From: Symbiodinium natans
Lineage: Eukaryota; Sar; Dinophyceae; Suessiales; Symbiodiniaceae
Length of the DNA: 32,500 nt
Reading direction: 5' to 3'
Assembly (NCBI GenBank): GCA_905221605.1
Contig: CAJNDS010002734.1
Span: forward strand, 447,808-480,307
The first letter of the stretch is position 1. Each line of letters starts with the position of its first letter. The translations under genes and the position numbers were made by a program. Of the stretch, positions 8,617 through 17,687 are shown in pieces. Under the pieces are notes generated by a model. It did no database searches. It was given only the letters and a program-made list of their open reading frames with translations, and was not told the origin of the DNA.

Positions 8617-10438
8617 CTGCTTTTCGTCTGCTGCACAGTGACCGAATGCCACGCACACCTGAGCCAGCCAGCTGAACACGGCGGTACTGTTTTCTGCCTG
8701 CACCCTAAACCCTAAACCCTAAACCCTAAACCCTAAACCCTCCTGCACTCATGGAGCCACCCCTCTTGACCTGTACTAGGCGTGCTGCTAGGATCACGCT
8801 GCCTCGTCTCTCACTTGCTGCCCTCAAATACTAACTCTTGGGATGTTCCCCCTTAAACTAACAGTCCTTAGTAGGGACTAGAATAGGGGGTACTATAATC
8901 CCTGTTCAGGATTGTTAGTGACACGAAACCCTGAACCCTAAACCCTAAACCCTAAAGCCTACTGTTAGTATAAGGGGAACATCCCACATGACCCTCACTT
9001 CACACTCGCAGGCTCCTCCTGCAGCGCCTGCTTCGACCTCCAGAAGCCACTGAGGCCACTGATGGGAGGATTCTCAACAAAGCTTCGCCAAAGACTTATA
9101 TATTTATATTTATATATATACAGATGTCCCATATAGATATTGATAATCATGTGTACATATATATATATACACTATACAGATATTGATAAAATACATGTAT
9201 ATATGTATATAAACATATGCATGTGATCTGATAAGAATTTCCTGGGGATGCTGCTCCAGCGCTGTCGGCGACCTCTGGGTTCCGCCTAGACAAACTCCGG
9301 CGTGCGAGGTGGACAAAACTACAAGGGCAAATCTGACTCAAGAGATCGAAAGAGCACCTTAGACTACCATAATATCCTCACCACACAAACATATATATAT
9401 ATATATACATATTAAATGTGTAGACATATATTATATATCTTGTACGAGTAATAATCTTTCTGAGGCCGAGTCTGCTTGCAGTCGTGGAGCTCTGTGGAGT
9501 GCCGCTTTGGGCCTAAGGGCCGTTCAAGGCAGCTTACAGCCCGGGACTGACACGGGTGACGAACCAGACAAACATGAATAAATGTTATATACTATGCATA
9601 AATATTGTGATGTATATATAATATCATTTTGGTAGGTATATTCTACTATAAAGTCTGTACTGTATATTCTTTTCCAATGCACTATATATATATATATATG
9701 TGCATTCTTATACACTTGGGGGTGAGGGCCTGGGACGGAAGCCAGTTAAGGTACTCCCACGGAAGAGCTTCCGTCAACATGGCATCAACTACGCAGCAGG
9801 ACAAGCACACGCAAAGGCAGCAGGCTGTGTCACACATCAAGGCTTCTGAGTCTTTTCTTGGGGGGCTTTTCTGTTAGCATCTTCCGGAGGGCTCTTTTTT
9901 GAAGCGCATGACACCACAACAGATGTTGCACTCACCAGGCGAAGTCTGTCCAATCCAGCTTTGAGGGACGCCGGACTCAAGTCAACATCAAGGCTTCTGA
10001 GTCTTTTCTTGGGGGGCTTGTTTGTGGCCTGGGATCCACAGAAAACGGCGTTCATTTGCACCCAATATACGAAAGAAATGAACGCCAGCCTGTTTCCCCA
10101 ACACCTGTGTTTCGCCACCGGAAATCGACCGGGTTTGCTGCGTTTCGTGGCGGAGCCTCCGGGGACCCTGTATACCCTTCAGGTTGTAAGCTTCGCTTAA
10201 GCAAGATACTCCGCTAGCCCTCAGAGGCTAGCTTTCGTGATATGTGAATATCTGCCTCGCCGATTTCTTGCCTTGTGATCTGCGCCACTGTACATCTTCC
10301 GCAAGGCCGAGGTGAAGTGTCTGCATGGCTCGTTGGCCAAGGCAGCATGGCCAACAGCTCATCTTCATCATGCCTCGGGACGCCATGTCCTGCGAGTTGA
10401 ACGTGCTGATGGGCAAAGGGAAGGGCTTGAAGTCGCTG
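8617..10438 (-). CDS. Multi-exon gene of unknown family
   Basis: Splice-bounded minus exons: 10438-~10289 (QRLQALPFAHQHVQLAGHG and an acidic/Leu segment), 10028-9936 (ATNKPPKKRLRSLDVDLS, 31 codons, donor CTG|GTGAGT), ~9878-9844, ~9794-9732 (DAMLTEALPWEYLNWLPSQ, GC donor), ~9512-9470 (AQSGTPQSSTT), ~9280-9245, 9037-8999 (VEAGAAGGACECE, donor GAA|GTGAGG), ~8776-8747 and 8658-8617 (VCVAFGHCAADEKQ, donor CAG|GTTCAC). I recognise no family. That these exons belong to one gene is inferred from strand, spacing and compatible phases; it could be two genes. The 5' and 3' ends are not located. The intron after 8999 contains a family 1 element. Confidence 0.45.
8702..8743. repeat. CCCTAAA telomere-type array
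   Basis: Six units. Confidence 0.95.
8839..8986. mobile_element. Family 1 TIR element, copy 2, with nested array
   Basis: TGGGATGTTCCCCCTTA at the left and TAAGGGGAACATCCCA at the right. A CCCTAAA block (8926-8958) interrupts the right arm, and TGTTAGT is repeated on both sides of that block (8913-8919 and 8963-8969). It lies 12 bp inside the intron that follows the exon at 9037-8999. Confidence 0.85.
9092..9222. repeat. AT-rich microsatellite region
   Basis: Mixed TA, TTTATA and GTATAT tracts. More AT-rich tracts follow at 9388-9440 and 9570-9712. No coding signal. Confidence 0.9.
9834..10019. repeat. 35-bp direct repeat, two copies 151 bp apart
   Basis: Copies at 9834-9868 and 9985-10019 are identical over 35 bp. 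On the minus strand the right copy lies inside the exon at 10028-9936 and encodes KPPKKRLRSLDV. The left copy follows an AG and fits the phase of the gene only in another frame (SPPRKDSEALM). Confidence 0.9.
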
Positions 10439-10558
10439 CTTTAAGACGTGCAAGAATACGCATGCAGCCCGTGTCATGCTCGTTGGCCCGCACGCGGAGA
10501 GGACATGCGGAGCCAGCGATACAAAGGACGCAGTGCTCGTGCAAAGCTCTTCAACTAC

Positions 10559-10630
10559 ATGGGGGTTTCCGAAATTAGGGTTACCTTAATTTGGGGGTCC
10601 ATTATAGGGGTCCCTTGTTTTCGTGAACTT
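10559..10630. mobile_element. Family 3 TIR element, short copy
   Basis: GGGGGTTTCCGAAATTAGGG at one end and TTTTCGTGAAC near the other; the family consensus tip is GGGTTTACGAAAATAGGGG. About 70 bp. Confidence 0.6.
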
Positions 10631-10994
10631 CGAGATGTGGCGAGATGGATGCTGCGGCTACACACGCAGCGTCTCTCCTGGACATACCGGCTGCTGCTTC
10701 CAGAGTTTGCCTTTTCGCTGACAAGGTGAACGTTTGGAACGCTGCTTGTTTTGCGCACACACTCATAGTCATGCGGTAATACAATCATATCATACCAACA
10801 TATCAATACAATAAATGCAATCTTAAAGTATATTCTTAATCATACACGCATATACAATATCATGAGTTTATCGATGTAGTCGTAGAAGTAGACAACTTTC
10901 AGATATGCGCCTCCCGGTGTCACGGAGCAGCTGCAAGATGTCGGCCATCGTCGGCTCGGGATCGAGCCCTTGGCTGAAGTCCTGCTCGTTCAGT

Positions 10995-11074
10995 AGGGTT
11001 TAGGGTTTAGGGTTTAGGGTTTAGGGTTTAGGGTTTAGGGCTTAGGGCTTAGGGCTTAGGGCTTAGGGCTTGGA
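10995..11074. repeat. TTTAGGG array ending in CTTAGGG units
   Basis: Six TTTAGGG units followed by five GCTTAGGG-type units, again a run of one variant. Confidence 0.95.
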
Positions 11075-11075
11075 G

Positions 11076-11254
11076 TTTCATTAGGGTACTTCTAAGTAGG
11101 GTTAGAAGTAGGGTACCTATGGTTATAACCTTGTTTAGGGTACTTATTAGGGTACTTAGAAGTAGGCTTATAAGTAGGGCAACTATGGATATGACCTTAA
11201 CCAAGGGTACTTACAACTCCACGTATAAGTATAAGCACCCGTGAGCCTTCAAGT
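11076..11254. mobile_element. Family 2 TIR-type element
   Basis: Internally repeated AGGGTACTTCTAAGTAGGG motifs at the left; GCACCCGTGAGCCTTCAAGT at the right, which matches the right tip of family 2. It lies directly downstream of the stop codon of the gene at 12689-11260. Confidence 0.6.
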
Positions 11255-11259
11255 ACATT

Positions 11260-12689
11260 CTACAAGTCAACAGCACTTTGTCCAAGGCATGCGACTTCAG
11301 GTGTCAGCTGCCCACCAGCTTGCTTCTTTTTCCGAACTTCGTACGAGAGCAACAGGAGCCTAGCACTGCCTGTATCTGGACACAACCCCACGTAAAGAAC
11401 CCCCCCCCCCCCCCCCGGCCTGCACACCGGGTCCATTGCGAAAATGCTGCAAAACCAGCTTGGCAGCATTGCCTCTCAGAGTCTCGTTTCATGGACGCAA
11501 GAATTTCCCCGACCCAAGATGTCGCAAAAACAGCCGGCCTTGGACGTCGAGAATCTCCGACAGGAGAGTTGCCACAGGCAAGGACTTTGCCTCAGGGAGA
11601 GCGTTCTTCTGCATGAAGCAGACCGAGTCTACAGTTCTGCCCAAGCTACCCAGCGCCCGGCGATGCGCTGCCAGAATGCTTTGGCGGCAATCTCCTCGCG
11701 TGCCGCCAGATCGTCAGCTGCAGGAACCGTCTCTCCCGGAAACGCGGGCAAACTCGGCGGGATATGCGCGGAAGAGTTTCATCCAGTCAGGGTGCCAGAC
11801 GCCGCTCTGCTGCGGGCACTGTTCCGAGTCCTGCAGGCACCCACACCCCGAAACCCTAAACCCTTTTTGCAGGCTTGGGTGAGCGTGCCGGGAAAGAGCT
11901 CATTGTTGCATCCCCTAAACCCTAAACCCTAAACCCTAAACCCTAAACCCTAAACCCTAAACCCTAAACCCTAAACTAAACCCTAAAACCTAATCCCCTC
12001 GACCGACCGTGACTGCGACAATCGCCCCAGGAAGCCTCCAGCGGCGACGAGGACCTCGGCCAACACGGCCTCCTGGGCCATGGCACAGGTTGTCGAATTC
12101 AGAGAGATTTCTGAGTTCGGTTTGGGATCCAAAATCCACAGGGTCTATACAAACATATGAAGACCAATAGGAACAACAAGTAGACGAATGAAGGCCACAA
12201 GAAGACCACGACGAAGTCGTAGGCCCGGCCACAGGAGGCAAAGTTAGAGAGGGCCTAACATGTACTAAGCTATGTTTGGCATGCAGGCCCAGGCTCCGAC
12301 CCTAAACCCTAAACCCGAAACCCTAAACCCTAAACCCTAAACCCTAAACCCTAACCCTAAACCCGAAACCCTAAACCCTGAACATTAACGCAGAACAACC
12401 AGAAGCACTCCGCCGCAGGGGCAGCCGCGAGGCTTCTACCCTGAGGGTTTAGGGTTTAGGGTTTAGGGTTTAGGGTTTTTGGTCGGAGCACTTGGGTCTA
12501 TACGGGACCCGACATTCTAACATTTTTGAAGGGGTTTAAAGGCGAACCCAGTACTGTTGTGGTTGCGGCAGGGGGTTGTTCATCGGTCATGGCTCGTCAA
12601 CTATATGCGCTCAGATCCAAGTTGGTGCATCCTGGGTACCTGGTGATGGAGTTCGGTTCGCGAGCAGGGTGGCTCGCACAAGTGATGTG
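11260..12689 (-). CDS. Gene of unknown family with a membrane-segment exon; 3' end resolved
   Basis: Exons from the 3' end upward: 11369-11260 (GSARLLLLSYEVRKKKQ... stop TAG at 11262-11260), 11446-11420 (27 nt), 11608-11497 (KNALPEAKSLPVATLLSEIL...), 11717-11650 (DDLAAREEIAAKAFWQRIAG), 11830-~11770 (DSEQCPQQSGVWHPDWMKLF), all joining in phase. Upstream lie an exon starting at 12254 (AYDFVVVFLWPSFVYLLFLL, one clear membrane helix) and a 50-nt exon at 12689-12640, whose links are less certain. Donors are GT and GC. It is not a family I recognise: probably a membrane-anchored protein with a Leu-rich helical C-terminus. The 162-aa plus frame over 11444-11932 is antisense to these exons. Confidence 0.6.
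11401..11416. repeat. Poly-C run
   Basis: C16 just inside the 5' end of an intron (donor GC at 11419). Confidence 0.9.
11914..11996. repeat. CCCTAAA telomere-type array
   Basis: About twelve units; the last ones have lost bases (CTAAACTAAA). Confidence 0.95.
12299..12380. repeat. CCCTAAA telomere-type array
   Basis: About eleven units including CCCGAAA variants. A TTTAGGG array of opposite orientation lies 65 bp to the right (12444-12480). Confidence 0.95.
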
Positions 12690-12919
12690 CTGTAAGCCAG
12701 GGCTCATGGCAGGAAGTGCAGATACGCTTGCACCAAGGATGAAGACCCAAGAAAACAAAAAACAAGACAGAGAAGGGCAAGAGAATGACAATAACAAAAT
12801 CAACAGAGACCAACGAATCCAACGAATACAAACAAACACAACTTAACAGCCCAGTGTACTTGACTTGTGAAAAAAACGAGGATCTAAAGCCCCCGGATAG
12901 AAGTGAAGGATCTGAGCTT

Positions 12920-15830
12920 CTAAGCCGTCTTGCACAACTTGCTCGTGCGGTTGCGTATCCCTATCGGTTCAAGAACCGTCCTGCTGCAGGTCATGTCCAA
13001 AGAGGCTGGCAACGAGGCAGGTCCTCTGTGCACGCGCCGTCGGCCGGTTTTTAGACTGCCACGGATGACCCGAGGATACCCGAGGCCATCCGGGGGTTTA
13101 CGAGATGAGGGGTAACCTTATTGGGGTCCTTATCATCAAGGAATCCTACAATTTGGGGCGTTCATACTAAGGGCCCCGTATTTTCGTAAACCCGCTTGTC
13201 GCACATGCTGTTTACGTCGTGGTTGAGAATTCGCGGGCCATGGAAGTGATGCAACAAGGAAGGCCGCAACGGCAGGCCTGCGAAGCAGTGTCCACAGCGG
13301 GTACAGCAACGACGCTGGCAGTCCTGCGGCGATGGCCGCAGGCATCGTATGATGCCAGTTCTACCACCCACTGCTGCGTAGTGAAGGCTGTCCTAAACAT
13401 TCCAGCTAACCTACACAGCAATCAAAGTGCCAGAGGACGTGCGACGCTGCAAAGCCGCACCTATGACGGGCACCAGTCGAAGCAGCCGCTCGTGGAGCTC
13501 TGCGCTATCGTCCTGCAATGACATGTGGAGGGTTTACGAAAATAGGGGGACCTTTAAAAAAAAACCCAAAGAGTGGGATTCCCCTTGTAATCGGGATCCC
13601 CATAAGGTACCCCCCTAATTTCGGAAACCACCAGATGCTGGGCATTCGACACACAAGCCCGGCTTAAGGTCCTCTTCGATAGCCTCGGCGGCAGCCTTCT
13701 CTGGGTCACCTTTGTGCTGACGCAGCGCGGAATTCCTCAGGGAGCCGTCAATTTCGGGTTTAGGGTTTGGGGTTTGGGGTTTTAGGTTTAGGGTCTCTCT
13801 CTGTACACCTTCTCTAAGGCGGTCAAGGTGATCCTCCAAGACGTTTGAAAAGACTCACTACTAGGGGTCACGAGAAGCAACAGCGAGAACGAGCTCAACA
13901 ACTGAACACAGTGATCACGAGCAAAAGACAGGAAGCGCAGCTTGCTGTGGCATGCGAATGGGGTTTCTAACCAGGATGGGCTACTAGGCCCTCTAGTCCC
14001 TATAATCAACCCTGTACAGGGCCTATAGGGTGCCATAGCCCATGCTGGAACGGTAAAGCCCTCTAACCCTAACTAAACCCTGAACCCTAAACCCTAAACC
14101 CTTTTTGAGCAAGGGCTTTGGACGTATGCCGGCAAGCCCTAAACCCTAAACCCTAAACCCTTTTTGAGCAAGGGCATTGGACGTATGCCGGCAAGCCCTA
14201 AACCCTAAACCCTTTTTGAGCCAGGCCTTTGGACGCATGCCGGCAAGCCCTAAACCCTAAACCCCGAACCCTAAACCCTAAACCCATCCTGCGGGCGGGT
14301 GTTGAGCGGATGGCACGCGGATGGCCGAAGGCCGCGAGGGCCACGAGTGCCTTCGCCGCGCCCTACTTTGAGGTTCATGGGTAGTTATGTCATGAGTCAT
14401 GAGCAGACTGATAAGTACCCTATACTGGTATTGGGTCACTTTTAGGAACCCTTCAGGGGATCTATCTTTTGGAACCTCCCAGGGGTCTGGGTGGGTAGTT
14501 ATGTCATGATAAGTACCCGTTTGCTGGCTTCAACCAGCTATCATTACAGTTACCCTACTCATTAACCCCACTTACAAGTACCCATGAACCTGCAGAAACC
14601 CATGTCTCGGCGCGCTTCCTCATGAGACTGCATCTGGAAGCAAGCCAGGCACAGCAGCGAGAGGGTCCAAGCCTGTACAGTCTGCACAAAGACTTCGGCG
14701 CCAACTTCCAACGCCAGATCCTGCACATGAGAGAGCATCAAGAGCTCACAAAGCTACAATAAGTCACAGGGCTCCCGGCAAAGAGTACATGCGGACTACA
14801 ACTGTCACAGATCGCCAGTCCAAAGCTGCAGCATCAGCTTGCGCCGGGCTGCATTCCAGCGCGAAGGGGTCGGTCTCCCGCGCGTCGAACATCCACAGGA
14901 AACCCTTAAAGAGCGTAGCTTGGGGTAGATGCCCCGCATGGTCGCACTGGCTGTTGTGACGATGAGCTCGCACCATGTGCTGCATCATGCTGCCGCTTTC
15001 TGATACCAGCACATGCGCGCCAGAAAGTAGCCACTTGCTGCACTAGACATGTGCGACTGCCTTCAGATCTGAACTTGCGCACGGCACGTATGGCTTCTCG
15101 GCAACGTGTGCATGACGCGAGTTTCCGAGAGACTGCCAGTGTGCGTAAGATGGACACGAGTGCAAGCTGGTCAAGTTCTCGCAGCCAGGCAAATCCAATC
15201 ACAGCACTCCGGGATGTCATGCTACGCTACTATTTGCCTTAAGAACCCCCAAAAAAATCTAATACTCTTCCTTACTAAGGGTCATATAGGGATTATTGTG
15301 TTTTTTTGAATTCTTTTGGGGTTCTTAGGCAAAGAGTAGTGCTATGTGAGGTCCCCCGCGTGTGCCAAAGGCATTGGACTGGGTGTGGCTGACATCGCAC
15401 CCAGCCTCAACCTTAGTTTCTGCTGCTGACCTCTCAGCCCCCTTCGCCACCACCCTAAACCCTAAACCCTAAACCCTAAACCCTAAACCCTAAACCCTAG
15501 CTCAGGGCGGCGCGGAGGTGCCGGTGGCAGGACGACGCCTGACTTCTCCGCCTCAGGGCACTTGCTGTCACTTGCTGCCTCAGCTGAAGAGTGCTGTAAG
15601 GCAGTTGCATGATGCAACGCCCCACCCTTTGCTTTCGAGCGACAGTGCCTCTTCCTAAGGCTGTGCTACTGAAGCACAAAGCAAGCAGGACGACACTCGG
15701 GCGCCCCGCAATGCTCTGTGCGAACCTTCGAATTTGCACTCCTGGATCTTGCCTGCCATTGGGTCGCGAACTTGTGCATCGAACATGCGAAGAATCGAGG
15801 TGGCAATCCAATCCGCCGCACTCAACAAAC
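12920..15830 (-). CDS. Helix-rich multi-exon gene of unknown family
   Basis: Minus exons: ~15830-~15713 (LLSAADWIATSILRMFDAQV), 15583-~15500 (AEAASDSKCPEAEKSG, then a Pro-rich end), ~15216-~15060 (LRELDQLALVSILRTLAVSR), 15033-14803 (77 codons; VRAHRHNSQCDHAGH with a Cys/His cluster, then MFDARETDPFALE), 14720-14616 or -14590 (DLALEVGAEVFVQTVQAWTL), 14362-~14290 (GAAKALVALAAFGHPRAIRS), ~13733-~13645 (GDPEKAAAEAIEEDLKPGL), 13512-~13447 (DDSAELHERLLRLVPVI), 13392-~13220, and ~12990-12920 ending TAG. MFDA(Q/R)xxDP occurs twice. Repeated Leu-rich helices suggest an alpha-solenoid, but I cannot name the family. Several joins are not phase-resolved, and it may be more than one gene. Introns hold inverted-repeat elements of families 2, 3, 5 and 6. 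Confidence 0.48.
13093..13194. mobile_element. Family 3 TIR element
   Basis: GGGGGTTTACGAGATGAGGG at the left and CCCCGTATTTTCGTAAACCC at the right, about 100 bp, no coding capacity. Confidence 0.8.
13529..13632. mobile_element. Family 3 TIR element spanning an intron
   Basis: GGGTTTACGAAAATAGGGGG at the left and CCCCCTAATTTCGGAAACC at the right. On the minus strand it fills nearly all of the space between the exon ending near 13645 and the exon beginning at 13512; only about 16 bp of other sequence, ending ATTGCAG, precede the next exon. Confidence 0.82.
13976..14043. mobile_element. Family 6 short inverted-repeat element
   Basis: ATGGGCTACTAGGCCC...GGGTGCCATAGCCCAT with an inner TATAATCAACCCTGTACAGG segment. 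68 bp. Confidence 0.6.
14063..14286. repeat. Composite minisatellite made of telomere units and a 32-bp spacer
   Basis: Three copies of a unit TTTTTGAGCAAGGGCWTTGG plus ACGTATGCCGGCAAGC, each followed by 2-4 CCCTAAA units; starts at about 14101, 14160 and 14212. The period differs by exactly one 7-bp telomere unit. Confidence 0.92.
14291..14363 (-). CDS. Exon adjoining the family 2 element
   Basis: Frame GAAKALVALAAFGHPRAIRS, Ala-rich, begins directly after the AAAGTAG at the element's end. It is part of the gene at 15830-12920. Confidence 0.5.
14364..14590. mobile_element. Family 2 TIR element co-extensive with an intron
   Basis: Ends read AGGTTCATGGGTAGTTATG (left) and CTTACAAGTACCCATGAACC (right). 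On the minus strand the preceding exon can end AG with GTTCATGGGT as the 5' splice site, and the following exon begins after CCCATGAACCTCAAAGTAG. The element thus supplies a GT at one tip, and an AG lies at the other. A second copy of the inner GGGTAGTTATGTCATG motif lies inside. Confidence 0.82.
15227..15339. mobile_element. Family 5 TIR element
   Basis: CTACTATTTGCCTTAAGAAC at the left and GTTCTTAGGCAAAGAGTAG at the right, with CCCCAAAAAAAT / ATTCTTTTGGGG extending the inverted repeat. 113 bp, in an intron of the 15830-12920 gene. The AG before the next exon lies within 10 bp of its left end. Confidence 0.82.
15452..15500. repeat. CCCTAAA telomere-type array
   Basis: Seven units abutting the end of an exon. 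Confidence 0.95.
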
Positions 15831-15994
15831 GTTTCCGTACTCTACTCCAGCACACGGACTGTGACCATCAATCTGCAAAGCTGACGCTTTCTGACCTCAT
15901 CCTCTACGAGGTCAGTTCTCAAGGTTATCTTGTTGGGTACCCTAAACAATCGGAACCGTACCCCAAAAGGGACCCTGACCCTCTTTTGCAACAG

Positions 15995-16122
15995 GGTCCC
16001 TAAACCCTACACCCTAAACCCTTTTGCCTAAACCCTAAACCCTAAACTCTAGACCCTTTTGCCCAACCCCTAAACCCTAAACCCCTAAACCCTAAACCCT
16101 AAACCTTAAACCCTAAACCGCA
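15995..16122. repeat. Degenerate CCCTAAA array with CCCTTTTGCC inserts
   Basis: About thirteen units broken up by CCCTTTTGCC, which repeats twice. Confidence 0.9.
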
Positions 16123-16141
16123 GAGAAGTGACCACGCGACT

Positions 16142-16562
16142 CTACTCGTCTCGGTGCCACCACCGAGCCCCGCACTTGCCATCCTTGGGGTGGAAGCCAT
16201 ACAAGACCTAAGAGGAAAGCGGTTTAGGGTTTAGGGTATAGGGTTTAGGGTATTGGGTTTAGGGTTTCGGGTTTAGGGTTTCGGGTTTGCTTCTGCCCAC
16301 CTCACTCTTGAGGTCCCCGGGCAAGCTCTCCTGGGAAGCATCAGGTATCAAAAAACAATCCTGGGCAGCTCCGAAGAAGCTATTCTAATTATTGGTAGTA
16401 CTATGTCTTATAAGTTCGGGATATAGCAACTGTACTATGTCTTATAAGTTCGTGATATAGCAACTGATAGGAATAGTAGAACTGCATGGCCGGAGCGTCT
16501 GGACTTCAAGTACTTGAGCGGGCCAAGGCTCCAAGAACTGCCGCGTCTCGTCGTCGAGCGAC
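16142..16562 (-). CDS. 3' end of a gene of unknown family
   Basis: Exons 16562-~16524 (VARRRDAAVLGAL), 16330-16301 (ESLPGDLKSE, 30 nt, donor GAG|GTGGGC) and 16207-16142 (VLYGFHPKDGKCGARWWHRD, then E and stop TAG). The last two join in phase 0 with textbook AG and GT borders. The C-terminus is rich in Gly, Trp and His; I do not recognise it. Upstream exons probably lie between 16565 and 17687, where I could not resolve them. Confidence 0.55.
16222..16290. repeat. Degenerate TTTAGGG array
   Basis: About nine units with TATAGGG, TATTGGG and TTTCGGG variants, in the intron between the last two exons of the 16562-16142 gene. Confidence 0.9.
16398..16465. repeat. 34-bp tandem duplication
   Basis: Two adjacent 34-bp copies beginning GTACTATGTCTTATAAGTTC, with one mismatch. 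Confidence 0.95.
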
Positions 16563-16564
16563 CT

Positions 16565-17687
16565 GCGCATGCTCTTGCTCTGCTATTGCTAACTGCTACT
16601 GTCACGACAACGACGAAGACTACTTACTACTTCCTACTTCGGAGCCAATTGGAGGACGCGTAAGAACAGAGTACGTAGCAACAGCAGTCCTACGATTAGC
16701 AGGAGCAAGAGAAGCAATTTAGCAGTTGCAGCAGCTGGTAGTAGCAGTCGTCGTCGATGGGGTCTCGGGGTCAGCACGCGGGCGACATGAGTCGGTGGTC
16801 GTTCTGGCTCCTGGGTGTAGGACTGTGGATCATGGCAGTGAGAGCGGGAGCGGAGGAAGGGGGGGTGGGGAACAAGGAGAGGAGGAGTAGGAGGAAGAGG
16901 GGAAAAAGGAGGAGGGATGAGGAAGGAGGAGGGGGAGGTTCTGGAGGTTCTGACGTTCGATACTGGGATGTCCTGGGACAAAACAAAGCAGGAACCAACA
17001 AACTACAGGAAACAGCGATTCTCAAGCAGATCAGCAGCCGCAATCTAGAAGCGACGAAGGGTCCATGCAAACATGCGATCCAGATCACCCAAGACAAACG
17101 GACAAACGGACTAAGAATTGGCTGAAAGCCCCAGGTTTGCATGGCGAAAGCATAACCATGACCGATTACCGCAGCATGGTAACGATGCGTTGTGGTGGCG
17201 TGGCGGGGGTGCACAAAATGGGAGACATGGCGCACAAGCGATTCTACTTTTTTGTCCCCGCACACGTGTGCTCCACTCTCCAAACCACCGGCGTCAGACC
17301 TCGGAAGCGCACACAAAAACAAACACACACACACACACACACACACATCGCGGCAACCTCACTTGTCACCTCTCATGTTCTAGCAGTGCTGCGCATGTTC
17401 AGAGCGCCCGCCCCCCGATTCTAAGACAGAGCAAGCGTACGGAGCACGTGTTTTCATTTGCCGCGCAGAACATGGGGGTCTGCAACGTCGGGACAGACCG
17501 TTGACGTCTGGGTCGTACTTCTTCAAACTGAGCTTGGTGAAACTGATCGCGGGACATGCGTCCAGCAACAGTGCATGTTGCAACTACGCTACAAACTATG
17601 TGCATTGCATGGCACGAATAGGCTTGCAAAATGTGCACAGAAGGATTGAAGAGCTCAAATGTTGCGGTAGTGAACCTGGTGACCAGT
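16565..17687. other. Intergenic / unresolved region
   Basis: It contains a polypurine tract (16855-16950), a CA tract (17323-17347) and several overlapping frames whose apparent Pro/Leu or Cys/Val richness comes from those tracts. It probably holds the 5' part of the 16562-16142 gene and its upstream region. Confidence 0.5.

Noticed and set aside
11444-11932. 162-aa plus open frame
   Set aside because: It is antisense to five phase-compatible minus exons and has no motif.
12930-12985. tRNA-like GGTTCAAGAACC segment
   Set aside because: No acceptor stem, D-arm or anticodon arm could be folded around it.
14101-14286. Regular repeats with spacers, CRISPR-like at first sight
   Set aside because: The spacers are telomere units, and the genome is eukaryotic.
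14596-14762. Plus-strand exon-like frame (FLMRLHLEASQAQQREG...) ending TAA one base from a minus TGA, suggesting convergent genes
   Set aside because: The minus strand over the same bases has an equally good frame (DLALEVGAEVFVQTVQAWTL) with proper AG and GT borders, and it links to neighbouring minus exons, so the plus frame is most likely antisense.
16634-17346. Overlapping Pro/Leu- or Cys/Val-rich minus frames of 115 and 191 aa
   Set aside because: They come from the polypurine and CA tracts.
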